This document shows, piece by piece, positions 33,520 to 45,477 of a stretch of DNA of 64,000 nt. The stretch is from Conchocele bisecta (lineage: Eukaryota > Mollusca > Bivalvia > Lucinida > Thyasiridae): NCBI GenBank assembly GCA_029237695.1, contig CM055272.1:34172791-34236790 (forward strand), read 5' to 3'. Position numbers and translations under genes: made by a program. The first letter of the stretch is position 1. Every line of letters begins with the position of its first letter. The notes under the pieces are model-generated. The model was not told where the DNA came from. It did not search any database and worked only from the letters and a program-made list of their open reading frames with translations.

Positions 33520-34660
33520 AATAGCTGACCTACCGTAAAGTGTATATACTTTCCATAGTCTAAATGTTGCCTACAAACCCGCAAAGCTTCGTTGATTTCC
33601 CACGCATTCAAACATGGAATGCAGTTTATGTAACATAAGCAAAATGTCACAGGTCAAGTGCACATGTCAAATCACAATAACCCTTGTAAAAGAGCGGGAG
33701 ATATGTTTGTCGTCTGAAGTTTCATAAAGTGTCTTTACTTGTCTTCTACATAAAATGTTACACATGAAAAGCATGTGTAAAAACGGGACAAAAAAAGCAG
33801 CAGACGAAACATAGTCGACACCAACAGTAACTTCTGGTCAGAAAAACGATTTTCATGTATCGAAGATTTATCAAGTATGTGACGCCATTTCCGTAAACAC
33901 CCGAAATAACATTCGGCAACATACCGAAACTGCCGATGATGCCCGAGTTATAGGCTCAGTTAGATAATTGACCACGCAAATTACGTGAAATTAATAAGCA
34001 GTGGGCAGAATACAATACTAGCTTTAATTACTTTGGGGAGTTCGGAAAACGTGTCCGGTTCTGTGAACATGTGTCATATATGACTTATTCATGGCCGGCA
34101 GTGACAACAGCTGCCCTGTGTTTACTGTGGTGACTCGTTAGGGATATTTCGTCTTTACGTCCCATCCGGCATAGAACGAATGTTGAGAACCTTAAAGTGG
34201 CCATGTCTCAGATGATAGATCCGACTGTTTGGCTCACATTTCATCCACATCTGAGACACAGGGTCTTTAAATTCGTTCATTCGTTTACGTTCAATTTAGT
34301 TTCTTCGATTCTACAATAAATTGAGAACCTTACATTGCTTGAAACGATGTGCAGAGACGAAAACTAAGTACCTTAATGTTCGTCTTTACGAGGCGTAGAA
34401 ACGAAGAGACGAAATGTCCGTAACGATCGACCGTAGTTGACATGTATATTTCGTAGAATTTGCCTCGATATGGGCGACAGTGTAACATCTGTATGTAGCC
34501 GAGAACCAAGCAATGTCTCGTCTGTGGGATTTGATAAAGTAATGACAGGAACTTACGAGATATGTTCTATATATAAACTGCGAGCTAACTTTTGCAATAA
34601 CTATAATTCGTTCTAAAATATTTGATTCAGATCTCGCTCAACGAGACGAGTCCGAGACTG
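33520..34660. other. No gene seen
   Basis: Contains a loose inverted pair ATTTCGTCTTTACG / CGAAGAGACGAAAT (about 34150 and 34405) enclosing GTCTCAGATG / CATCTGAGAC. No coding signal. Confidence 0.4.
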
Positions 34661-34666
34661 ATATTC

Positions 34667-34907
34667 CGGGGGTCGTTTCACTAAACTTCGTACGGCTAAA
34701 ATGTTTGTAAGTGCAAAATTATGATAGTCTGTAAATTTCACATTAACAATGTTTTCTTGTAAACAATTATTGTATTTACATTTATTGAGCATATGTAGCA
34801 TATGCTCAATAAATGAAAATCTATCAATGGAAATTTATATGCGATCCTAAATTTGATTTGCACTTACGAAAATTGTAGTCTTACGAAGTTTAGTGAAACA
34901 GGCCCCA
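34667..34907. mobile_element. B family MITE
   Basis: GGTCGTTTCACTAAACTTCG to AAGTTTAGTGAAACAGGCCC; the central palindrome is shortened to GAGCATATGTAGCATATGC. Confidence 0.85.
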
Positions 34908-35037
34908 GGTGAATATCATATATGTCCATCATCATGTCACCCGATTTGGACAATCTCATTGGTTGAAATAGTCAGTCATATAATAAAGGATATTCTGGTA
35001 TATACTCGATGTTCTGGGCTTTGTACATGCAACTTTT

Positions 35038-35262
35038 AATAAACTTTGAACTCGAAACCCGCTATAGCGGTTTATGCAAACGGTGCAGATCCAGATGATC
35101 AGGATCTGCACTTTTTGAAAGTAATTTTCATATTTTAGAGAACAAAAAACGCCCCCTTTACATGAACGGACCAGTCTGAAAACCATTTTATGACGGTTGA
35201 ATTGGTTGCAAAATTAACGTATCAAAATCCATTCTAGTTATTACAGGGGTGAAAGGGTTAAG
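35038..35262. mobile_element. H family MITE
   Basis: TTTGAACTCGAAACCCGCTA, TGCAGATCCAGATGATCAGG, GGACCAGTCTGAAAACC, GGGGTGAAAGGGTTAA. Confidence 0.75.
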
Positions 35263-35384
35263 CCCACACCGGCGAAGTTCATTGCAGTAGTGTGGCTGTA
35301 GCAACTCTCCCACTACGTTCTTTCAGTGATGTTATCATTGTCTTATCCTTCGTGGTCGTTGAGCATGATTGTCATTTTGTACCA

Positions 35385-35722
35385 CAGGTGGAAGATTCGG
35401 ACATAGGACCCAATAAATGGCTCATTTAAAAAACGTTACCCCACCCACTCATTTCCATACACTATATATGCAGTATAGCTTTTCAAAAGGTTATAATGCA
35501 TAGTGTATGGCAATGGGTGGGTGTGGTAACGATTTTCAATTGAGCCATTTATTGGGTCCTCATTACAGCTTTTCAAAAGGCTATAATCTATAGATTGAAA
35601 ATCGTTACCCCACCCACACATTCCCATACACTATATATAGTGTATGGGAATGTGTGGGTGGGGTAACGATTATTAACTGCTCTATTTATTGGGTCCTAGG
35701 TCCGAGTCTTCCATCTGTGTTT
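35385..35722. mobile_element. M element: double foldback
   Basis: Outer inverted ends GGAAGATTCGGACATAGGAC / inverse. CCCAATAAATGG recurs inside. GTTACCCCACCCACNCATT occurs in both orientations, twice, around ACACTATATATAGTGT. Confidence 0.75.
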
Positions 35723-36091
35723 TGTACATGTTTTCTGCTAACCGAAAAGTTCTGTCTGCGTTACAGAAAATTCAGGTTATTTTTCTGCTTATCAGCATCA
35801 ACTTGTATCCCATTTATATTGAGCGTCAATTAAGCCGTTGCTAGGAGGCGTTTGTGTCAAGGACTGTGACATACTAATACAGTCATTTACACAAATGAAC
35901 AAGTGGAATAAAACAGCGTATTCAATTTCTTTTGGTAGTCGTGTTCGGCGAGTATCATATATCTCTTGTATCCGTTGTTTTGCAATTGTGTACAATTATT
36001 TTCTCACGCCACCCTTTTGGGAATAACGTAGAGTTTGATTGTGTATATAACGTACATGTTTAAGTGTGAACATTGTTGTATGATGTTGTTT

Positions 36092-36344
36092 ATATGTGTG
36101 TGTGGCAAGAGAAATAGGGCTTATGTTATTGATTTGTGACCAATGTAGCTCCTGATCAAATAGCATACTCCTGTAGTCCGATAACGATCTATATTGCTTG
36201 TCAGAAGCATGTCTGGTGCTTCATTGATGGTCAGGCGAACAGTGCAGATCCTGATCAGACTGTGCGATGCACAGTCTGATCAGGATCTACACTGGTCGCA
36301 TAACCCATAAGCTCCATTTCTCCAGCCACAGCCATATATACATG
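36092..36344. mobile_element. D family MITE
   Basis: GTGTGGCAAGAGAAATAGGG, CAGATCCTGATCAGACTGTG / inverse, CCATTTCTCCAGCCACAGCC. Confidence 0.8.
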
Positions 36345-36693
36345 TAGTTGTTCAAACGATGTATTCCTCACACCTGGTACCGCTACATTATCATACATTA
36401 ATATACTGCATAGCATGTGTGACAGGCCGGGAAATACATTATTTCATCTTGTAATGAATGTATGACAAACAAACAGCGAATACCTATCAAACCTATTAAC
36501 GGTTAAACTAGATAATTATGTAGACGTAGAATACTTAAAAGACTTTCCCATGTCAGAGATAAATACGGGTTCATGCCCGGGTATGGAAGGTCTTCGAGCC
36601 ATTTTCCACCCTTAAATATAAGGAAAAAATGTCAGAGATAAATGCACGGATGCAGTAGTAGTATAATTTAGTATAGTGATATATTGTACATCG

Positions 36694-36755
36694 GTGGTGA
36701 TATTGCGAATCGCATATAGAGAACAACACATACATGCGATTCGCAATATCATCAC
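36694..36755. repeat. Hairpin with 21-bp arms
   Basis: GGTGATATTGCGAATCGCAT and ATGCGATTCGCAATATCATC separated by about 20 nt. Confidence 0.75.
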
Positions 36756-36909
36756 CGATCAGTTCCGCAACCGGACATGGGAAAATCTGGCTTCCAGGAG
36801 CAATACGGCATCCCTTATACTTGACTGCACAACTCTGCTCCAACGATATATCCCCCCTGACGTCACAAGGCTCCTTAATGCTATTGAAAGAAAATCAAGG
36901 ACTCTCTGT

Positions 36910-37303
36910 TAGGGCTCCAGATAAGGAATTAGTAATTGAGTATTGTCACTCCATCATTTCTGAAGCAATTGGGTATTTCAAAATTTTAATTGGGTAAAAT
37001 AAATTCACACTACTGTTTACACGTCAGCAGACCGCACTTATTGAATAGTTTGCTTCTAAATGAAAACATACTTTGGCATTTAATAAGAATTGTCTCCTTG
37101 GAGACAATTCTAATGAAATACCAAGATGTGTTTTAATGGAAAAATATGCTATATTTGTGGTCTGTGTATTGTTTTCTGTAGCATGATAAAGATACCACAA
37201 ATATTTCATTGCTTTTTGATACTCACTATTTCCGATTTCAATTGGGTTTTTTGGCAATTTTAATTGGGTATTTAAGTAAATACGCAGCTTATCTGGAGCT
37301 CTG
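36910..37303. mobile_element. O family MITE, copy 1 (hAT-like, 8-bp duplication)
   Basis: Ends TAGGGCTCCAGATAAG and CTTATCTGGAGCTCTG. CTCTCTGT is duplicated at 36902-36909 and 37304-37311. Centre TTGTCTCCTTGGAGACAA. An 8-bp duplication and CAGGG-type ends fit the hAT superfamily. Confidence 0.85.
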
Positions 37304-37640
37304 CTCTCTGTTACCAATTGCATATCATGTCAGACGTCTCCAGCATCTATTATTCATAAGTAACTAAATACCATAACTAATAATTGATGATTAACCATAA
37401 TCGTCATAGACCCTTAATTTGTTTGCAGGGTAATGCAACACGTGTAAATAATTAAGAAAACCAACTAAACGTAACTAACAACTAACGCGATTCGACCGAT
37501 TTACCGGGTGCACTAACAACGACTGAAAGAAAGACTACTACATCAGGACACCCAAACAATGTAAAACTTCAAAAATCAAAATCGGACACCGAGGACACAT
37601 TAGTTAAATTCTGGTATGTTTCACTGCAATAAACTAGTAG

Positions 37641-37803
37641 AGGATATTCCATCATACATTTTGAATAGCGGGAAATAATACACGAGTGTGCGTAGACTTC
37701 CGCGTAAGCAATGAGTGAGCGTAGCGAACGAGTTGCTTGCACGGACGCCGACGGACACGAGTGTATTATTTCCGCTATTCAACAATGTACGATGGAATAT
37801 CCT
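37641..37803. repeat. Foldback of about 160 bp
   Basis: GGATATTCCATCATACATT and TAGCGGAAATAATACACG-like arms (the left has GGGAAATAATACACGAGTG). The loop holds GAGTGAGCGTAGCGAACGAG. Confidence 0.75.
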
Positions 37804-38299
37804 ATTTATTACACTTCCACGGCGGATATATATGCACTTTTAGTCTATGTTTTAGATTATAATCAATTAATTGTGATGTGCGCATGAATAGTTATACAGT
37901 GACGTGTTTTCCCGCGTTTTGACGTTACGTTGTGTGACGTCAAATGTGACGTCATGTAAATTTTTTGAAATCCAAATTACTCGGCGGTTTCTATGAGCCA
38001 GGTATAGTTGAGTGCATGTTTGGAATGTGTTCAATCACATTAACATTCTAGATTAGTCGAGACCCTTTCCAAATTTTCAAATAACTTCATAACAATTAAA
38101 CATGTTGCATGGTAGCTCGTGGTTTCCATGAAAACAGCCGCGCAATTACCGGTGTTCTCTTCACGGTGTATTATTTGTAAGGAGTTGATTACCGGTTTTC
38201 TCTCACAGCGAAACCCGTGCAAATAATTTGCAAGAGTGTAATAAATAATAATAATTAAGATAAAATGTGTCGCACAAACATGAACCGGACACACTGTGA
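37804..38299. other. No gene seen
   Basis: No repeat family or coding frame of note. An open frame of 112 codons on the minus strand enters an F element and is judged spurious. Confidence 0.4.
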
Positions 38300-38742
38300 G
38301 GTTTATAGAGAATAGTAGGTTAGTGCCGTGAATGGGAAAAAATATCTGGCAAGGCTCAAGAATTTCTTTTTTTCTCATCAGAAGTATATGTTGTGACCAC
38401 TCATTTGAACCGTCTCGCCGAGACGGTTCAAATGAGTGGTCACAACATATACTTTGGTTCAGAAATAAGGAAAATAGATAGAGAATAGTAGGTTAGTGCC
38501 GTGAATGGGAAAAAATATATGGCAAGGCTCAGGAAACGGGATGGGCGAGGCTCTGCCGAGCACATCCCGTTTCCGTGCCGTGCCAGATATTTTTTCCCAT
38601 TCACGGCACTAACCTACTATTCTATTTATCCCGTCAACACCTACAAATGGCTGTAAAATGCAAAAATTTATTGACTGGATATCAAAAATGTTTCACGGCA
38701 CCGTGTTTCACGGCACATACGCACCGTGTTGACGGGATAAAG
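38300..38742. mobile_element. F family copy 3, with partial duplication
   Basis: AGAATAGTAGGTTAGTGCCG occurs at 38310 and again at 38482. Between them sits the hairpin at 38385. The full two-module F then runs to GTGTTGACGGGATAAA at about 38741. Confidence 0.8.
38385..38452. repeat. Dispersed hairpin ATATGTTGTGACCACTCATT, copy 2
   Basis: Same arms as at 24803, here with loop CCGTCTCGCCGAGACGG. It sits inside a broken F end. Confidence 0.85.
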
Positions 38743-39070
38743 AGTGGTTCCAAAGTAATGCGATTTGACATACCCAAGAATAATGATTCTCTATAGGACA
38801 GTGCAACCTCAACAAACCGGACACACTGGAAGGTACACATGTTGTCAATATTCCATTGCAATTCAGTAATGAATACTCCATGACATGCATTGTGTTTTAC
38901 AATCATGAACATACGTAACCATTGAATGCACAATCTATCTTGACAGCGATCCAAATATTGGGATTCACACACACAAGAGAGGTTTCAATGAATAGTTACA
39001 TAAAAGCTTCGGACCCGCCGGCATTTGTGTATTTCGTCACGGTTACTGTGGTGTTTTTCGTTAACCTTAT

Positions 39071-39321
39071 GTAACCCTTTCACCTCGAAATAATGGGAAT
39101 TGATCTTGATATGTTAATTGTGCACCCAACACAATCGTCACAAAATGGTTTTCAGGTTTGTCCATTTATGAAAAGGGAGTGTTTTTGTTATAAAAAATAT
39201 GAAAATCATTTGCAAAAAGTGTAGATCCTGATGAGACGGCTCGTTATACAAGCCGGCTCATCTGGATCTACACTTTTTGCCACTACCACTATACAGGCCT
39301 GTGGTGTTGAAAGCGTTAATA
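39071..39321. mobile_element. H family MITE (reverse orientation)
   Basis: GTAACCCTTTCACCTCG, CATTTATGAAAAGGGAGTG, GATCCTGATGAGACGGCTCG / inverse, GGTGTTGAAAGCGTTAA. Confidence 0.75.
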
Positions 39322-39324
39322 CAG

Positions 39325-40680
39325 TATGTATGTCTGTATACATATTCGTGTATATCTGATTGATACACGGACATGCATATACAGTATGTGACTGATAGAT
39401 ACAATGATTGATAAACTGCACACTTTCTTTCGAAAGATTACAGGCCATTAGCACATCAGATAACTTCTAAAGGTCACCTCAGGCTATTTACTTATCATAT
39501 CATCTATATACATGTACATCTGGCGAAGTTGGCCGAAAGAGAGCCAATTCCAATCGTTAGATACAAGTTAACTCATGAACTAGGTTGGGCACAATGTGGG
39601 AATATTTGTTTTATAACATGTTCGATTTCTGCCAATTATCGTTCAGGAATAACATTGTACAAATAACGGAATATTTCCGTCTTTGTTGAAAAATCTGGAA
39701 CAAATACAACGGCAGAGAAGCGAATATCGTAGTTGTTGCGATATTAGCCAGGTTTCGACGTAATTTATAGACAAAATATATGTATTAGGTTTTATAAATC
39801 AATTAAGACATCATTCTCTGGCTTGCAAAAGGGACAAAGTACACCAATTAAGACCGGTGTAGCCCCAGATCAAATTGTGCAAATGCAATCCATACAATGT
39901 TCGCCATTCGTCACATGAAGTACTAGTAAGTTAACTGGTCAACAACAGGGACCGTACACAATTTGCTAACTGCAGGGCCCCAGAGCAGACTGCGCATCAT
40001 CTGGGCCTCCGTTGTTCGCCATTCAGTCACTAAAATAGGTAAATTGTCATCAGCAAAACGATTAGATTCCAAACATATACAACTATTTTCAATGTCATAA
40101 TGCCCATTTTCTCAGCCGACTGCCCACATAAAATTCGACAAGGCGTTTTATCTCATGAAATAACCCGTCATGTAATTTACTATTTATTTTTCACACAGAT
40201 AACAATCTGAATATGCAAACGTCAATTTTCTCTTTCATAGCCGCACAATTTAAATACTGTCAAATGGTTTTGAGAAAGGTTACAATAAAACGCCGTTATC
40301 GAACTGAAATCTCCATTTCAATAAACAATGCAGCAACATAACAACGGCTCTTATCTGATTTATTTATCCCATATCGCAGCGCAATAATCAATAACTGGCT
40401 GTATGTAGGAATACAGAATTGTTGTTGCGTCTCAAATAGCCGGGCCACCTTAGTTCGGAGGCAGTCTTGTGTTATCAGATCCGAAAACCCGGTTTTTGCT
40501 TTTGTGTCATTATAGAATAAATGTATGTGTTCATTTTTTATATAGAATGGGCATTGGCATGTTAGTTGGTGAAATGCTCCGTCGGACACGCCCAGTATAC
40601 AACACTATCGATAGGTATTCTCTGCCGGTTATACTCGATTTCTTGTGTAATGTTTGTCGCTACAACTGCTTGTATGTACA
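39325..40680. other. No gene seen; one D-like fragment
   Basis: GACCGGTGTAGCCCCAGATC at about 39853 and GCCTCCGTTGTTCGCCATTC at about 40004 are D-derived. The rest shows no gene. Confidence 0.4.
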
Positions 40681-41092
40681 TGTACAGTGGAACGTATATA
40701 CACCGGACACCACGAAGGCCCAAACATAGTCAATTTTCATATTTTTCACTTTATTGTGTATGTCCTGGGCAATGATTTAAAAAACACACAGAGTGCACGT
40801 ACACCTGGATTACAGCGAAACCTTTCTAAATCGGACACCCTGCGTGTCCGGTTTAGAAAGGACACATTGTAGAGTGGAACCTCTTTAAACCGGACACCCT
40901 GGGGGTCCCCATGGTGTCCGGCTTAGAGAAGTTTCACTGTAAATCAGGCATTTGATCATTCTGAGCCATAGTTGTGTGCTATGCGATCCAGAACAGACAT
41001 TATCACCTGAGATAAATGACCGAGAAACTCTTCAAAAATAAGATCACATGTGTTTTCTTGGTATCCGGTTTAGACAGGGGTCACTGTATTTT
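40681..41092. mobile_element. I family copies, overlapping
   Basis: Several ends in a row: CAGTGGAACGTATATACACC, CAGCGAAACCTTTCTAAATC with an inverse near 40850, GTGGAACCTCTTTAAACCGG with an inverse near 40920, and GTATCCGGTTTAGACAGG at 41062. This suggests insertion of one copy into another. Confidence 0.7.
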
Positions 41093-41558
41093 AAACGAAC
41101 TGGACATTGACACCTATGTGATGAAGACATTTACATGCTCGCCGGGACCAACACTGTAGAGATAGATCGCGTCACGTGTGCATAAGTGGTTAATTGTGCA
41201 TCCCCGCCCCCTGTGACATTAGTGATACAGTTGCAGACCCTTGTCAATAGACAGTTACCCGTATGTGGCTGATTGATGCTTGTATCTAATGGCGAAAATT
41301 GCTCTGATGACCTTCCATATCGGCGCATCCAGCAAACGTATGGATATAATGTGATAATTGGACATTCGTTAATGTCAACGATATCAATGTACATGTATTA
41401 GATACGCCATGATATGGGGATAAATGTGTGTTTGACCAGCGTGCATCCTGAATAATTAAATAATTATCACAGTTTTGATATGATCTACTAGTAAACAGCC
41501 TTTTCCACAATCCTGTTTGTGAGTATTCCGATTGTAATGGGTTAACCCAATACACGTA

Positions 41559-41630
41559 CAGTGGAACCTCTCTAAACCTGACACCCTGGGAGGTCCCCAG
41601 GGTGTCCGGTTTAGAGAGGTTCCACTGTAA
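41559..41630. mobile_element. I family terminal hairpin
   Basis: ACAGTGGAACCTCTCTAAAC and its complement around CCTGGGAGGTCCCCAGG. Confidence 0.8.
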
Positions 41631-42269
41631 ATCAGACATATGACTATACCAAGGTATGCGGATGTGCTTCGCGAACTTGAACAGGTAGTATTATCATAAA
41701 TATACGCAAATGAAGCCCATACAATTAAGGATACACAGACTGCCTGCGTGTCCGGTTTATAGAGATTCTACTGTAATGTATACATTTCCTTCCGGATACA
41801 CATCCACATGTATCAGAATGTGCAACCATTCTTTCTTGTCTTTATGTATCATCCTTAGTATATATGTTGTTAGCATTCATGTGAATAGTTTCGACGAGTC
41901 GGTTCAACTGAGTGTTATCGAGAAATACTTTGGGTGAGAAATAATATGATCTTCAGGATGAAATGGGCCAAAGATTCCAAGGAGATTTACAGTATTCATT
42001 TTTGGGAGATAAGAATAAATGATATAGTTATGTGTGTACTGACTGTTCAACGGCATGTGCATGTCGCTGGAGAAAAAATGCATTGCGACCTGCGTATACT
42101 CAGATCAGCAAGAACATCCACGCAGTCGGATCAGGGTCTACAATGTTTGCCGTTCTGTCACTGATCCATATGGCATCCTGAGGACGCAACGTATAGATCC
42201 GTATCAGTCTGCAGGGGCATTTGAGACTGGCCACGAATGTCAAAAGCTGAAATTCTCAATTCATATATG

Positions 42270-42482
42270 AGAAACGGCGTGTGATTTTGTACCTTCGGAC
42301 ATCTGCGTAATTTCAAGAAATACGTTTACAAGATTTACAATATTTTCCGTAAATGGCGTCAAAAGTTGACAAAAATTTTGTCAACTTTTGACATTATTTA
42401 TGAACAATATTGTAAATTTTGTAAACGTATTTAATTAAATTACGCAGATGTCCGAATGTACAAAATCACATGGCGTGTCTAA
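42270..42482. mobile_element. E family MITE, copy 3
   Basis: ACGGCGTGTGATTTTGTACC to CAAAATCACATGGCGTGTC, inner arms TCAAAAGTTGACAAAA / inverse. It runs directly into a D element. Confidence 0.85.
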
Positions 42483-42732
42483 TATGTGGCTGTGACTGGA
42501 GAAATGGGGCTTATGGGTTTTGCGCCCAGTGTAGATCCAGATCAGTCTGTGCATCCGCACAGTCTAATCAGGATCTGCACTGTTCGCCATTCCATCAATG
42601 AAACACCTGTCAATCTTCTAACAAGCAGTAGAGATAATTATCCGGCTACATGCGCGTGCTATTTGATCAGGAGCTACACTGGTCGCAAAGCAAAACCCAT
42701 AAGCCCCATTTTTCCAGTCACTGCCATATATC
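42483..42732. mobile_element. D family MITE, joined to E
   Basis: ATGTGGCTGTGACTGGAGAA, CAGTCTGTGCATCCGCACAG, CCCCATTTTTCCAGTCACTG. Confidence 0.85.
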
Positions 42733-43024
42733 ATGAGCCAGCCTGGCTACGAATGTCAAAAGCCAAATGTCTTCAATCATAGTTACAGATCAGGGTCTAT
42801 ATACTAGCAAAACAATGTAATGACCGCCGTTTCTCCAGTCACAGCCCCATGTACGAAACTGTATTGTATACATCTGCGTGACCAGGTGACAAGGTCAGAC
42901 GATGACACCGCAATATTGCCACCCCGTCATTGCATCCAAAGCCCCATTCTATTTTATATATCCACGCATCGTGAATTCAAAATGGGTTTAGTAACCTACA
43001 CTTTACGCTTTCATCGGGTATCAC

Positions 43025-43244
43025 CCGCTGTCATTCATTGTTGCAATGATGAATTAAATTTTGTCGTCTGCTGATTATTTTTAGCTTTCATTTTTCGCAA
43101 CAAAAACGTGGTTTGGCAGCACTTCAGAATCATTTCCAACGGAAATGATTCTGAAGTGCTGCAAAACCACGTTTTTGTTGAGAAAAAAGACAAACTATGA
43201 AACAGCAGACGACACATTTTGTCTCCAGCGTTGTAATGGTTAAC
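43025..43244. mobile_element. G family MITE
   Basis: TTTTGTCGTCTGCTG, hairpin GCAGCACTTCAGAATCATTT / inverse, CAGCAGACGACACATTTTG, GTTGTAATGGTTAA. Confidence 0.75.
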
Positions 43245-43350
43245 AATCAAGTTCGGAATACAGAATTCGGATGGGCGTTGATAGCTCGCATTATCCCGCG
43301 CCCCAGGAAGTGAATATTACGGTGTGAAACCGCGGAGTTGTGTGAAAATA

Positions 43351-43720
43351 TGCAGAGCCAGCTGTACATTGGAAGTACCCAGCTCTACATTCAGATTCAA
43401 CCGAAAATACATGTTTGAATGTCGATTGTAGAGCCAGCTGTACATTGGAAGTACCCAGCTGTACATTCAGATTGAAGTGACAATATGAGTTTGAATGTCG
43501 ATTGCAGAGCCAGCTGTACATTGGTAGTACACAGCTCTACATTCAGATTGAACTGACAATACAAGTTTGAATGTCGATTGCAGAGCCAGCTGTACATTGG
43601 CACTAGCCAGCTGTACATTCACTTTGTAAAGTACAAATGTCGATTGCAGAGCCAGCAGCGCATTGGAACTAGCCAGCTGTTCATTCAAGTTTTCTACATA
43701 TCCTAACTTTACAGCTCTAC
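43351..43720. repeat. Minisatellite, 76-bp unit
   Basis: GAGCCAGCTGTACATTGG starts units at 43355, 43431, 43507, 43583 and, shortened, at 43649. Within each unit CCAGCTGTACATT or a near variant occurs twice, so the unit is itself an old duplication. Confidence 0.9.
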
Positions 43721-43867
43721 ATTCAGCTCGACATTCGATTTGAATGTTGATTGTCGATCTGCGATTGCAGTGCTAACTTCACACAGCCGAAAAGATGATA
43801 CTTTGAATTTGGAGCCAGCTACATATCTGGCTGCGTAAATCGTATCATTATTGGTCAAGGGTTAACT

Positions 43868-44700
43868 TGATTTTACGGCACATTCGTTACGACGGCACAT
43901 TCGTTATGACGGCATATTCGTTATACATGTACTGTCATATTCGTTACAACGGCATATTCGTAACACGACACATTCGTTACAACGGTATATTATTTACAAG
44001 GGCATATTCGTTACGACGGAGGCATATTCGTTACAATGGTATAGTCGTTACAATGGTACATGTATTTTCATTCCAAACGAATATTCGTGGCAACGGTATA
44101 TTTCGTTACGATGGCACATTCGTTACGCTGACATATTCTTTACAACGGCATATTCGTTACCACAGCATATTCGTTACCACGGAATATTCGTTATGACGGT
44201 ATATTCGTTGCCACGGCATATGTATTACAACGGCATATTCGTTGCGACGGCATATTTATTACGCCGGCATATTCGTTAAACTTGCATATTCTTTATAACG
44301 GCATATTCGTTACCACGGCATATTCGTTACGCCGGCATATTCGTTACGCCCGCCGGCATATTCGTTACCACGGCATATTCTTTATAACGGCATATTCGTT
44401 ACGCCGGCATATTCGTTAAACTGGCATTTTCTTTATAACGGCATATTTGTTACGACGGCATATTCGTTAAACTAGCATATAGTTTTTATCACGACATATT
44501 CGTTGCGCTGGCATATTCTTTATAACGGCATATCTGTTACGCTGGCATATTCTTTATAACGGCATATTTGCTAAGCTGGCATATTCTTTATAACGGTATA
44601 TTCGTTACCACGGCACATTCGTTACCATGGCATATTCGCTACTACGGCATATTCGCTACTATGGCATATTACATATTCGTTATGACGGTATATACGTTAT
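43868..44700. repeat. Satellite array, 17-18-bp unit
   Basis: About 45 copies of CGGCATATTCGTTACNAC with variants (TTCTTTATAACGGCATA is a frequent subtype). Where units are exactly 18 bp the plus strand reads HIRYNG again and again, giving a 109-codon open frame at 43867-44196 that is not taken as a gene. Confidence 0.9.
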
Positions 44701-44799
44701 AATGACACACTGGTCAGAAAGGGAATACACCCGTTGTTGTCAAATCGTGGTCAAGATATGAATTCGTTTATGAAATAACACGTTATAACACTGACGATT

Positions 44800-45038
44800 C
44801 CACACGCCATGTGTTTTCGGACATCTGCGTATTTTCATGGAATATTTAAAAAAATCCGTAAATGGCGTCAAAAGTGAACAGAATTTTCAGAGTACATGCG
44901 GAATACAATTCAGCATGTACTCTGAACATTTTGTCAACTTTTGACATTATTTATGACAAATATTGTAAATTTTGTAAACGTATGTAACGAAATTACGCAG
45001 ACGTCCGAAGGTACAAAATCACATGACGTGTCTCATTT
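44800..45038. mobile_element. E family MITE, copy 4
   Basis: ACACGCCATGTGTTTTCGGA to ACAAAATCACATGACGTGTC, with centre GAGTACATGCGGAATACA / inverse GCATGTACTC. Confidence 0.85.
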
Positions 45039-45477
45039 ACGGATAACATCGCGGATTATCGAAATGATATTCGGCGAGCATCGCCCCATGTAACATTGAT
45101 CCCGTTGGATTGGTTACTTGCTGGCCACACTCGCCTAAGATCCTTTAAGCTCTTTTCAAAGCTGGCGGTTTATTTCATTGATTATGCCACCAGCCCTTAA
45201 GAGTTTCAATGAAATATGCTTGATTGTGAAATTTTCGTTTATACAGGTGTGTTAGATGTTTACCTTTCGTTACAAAGAATCACAGTGGTATTTTCCTTGC
45301 GGATTTTATTAGAAAATTTAAATCTGGTTTGTACGTCACAAATCCATTGCGCACACACATTCAATAGAATTTCCAAATGCACATTTGATTTATACGCAGA
45401 TGATGCACACATGCGTAATCGTATTATGAATAATACATTATAAAAACATACTTATAAATATTATCTTCTGGTTTAAT
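45039..45477. other. No gene seen
   Basis: AT-rich, no family recognised. Confidence 0.4.

Noticed and set aside
36571..36997. Three overlapping open frames near 36.7 kb
   Set aside because: They read through a hairpin and into the O element; no family recognised.
37690..37745. Bacterial-looking GAGTGAGCGTAGCGAACGAG word
   Set aside because: It is the loop side of a foldback; such words are common in MITEs and nothing else around it is bacterial.
43867..44196. 109-codon open frame of HIRYNG-like repeats
   Set aside because: Explained by the 18-bp satellite unit being a multiple of three.
43351..44700. CRISPR-like repeat array
   Set aside because: Units are directly adjacent without unique spacers, and the genome is eukaryotic.
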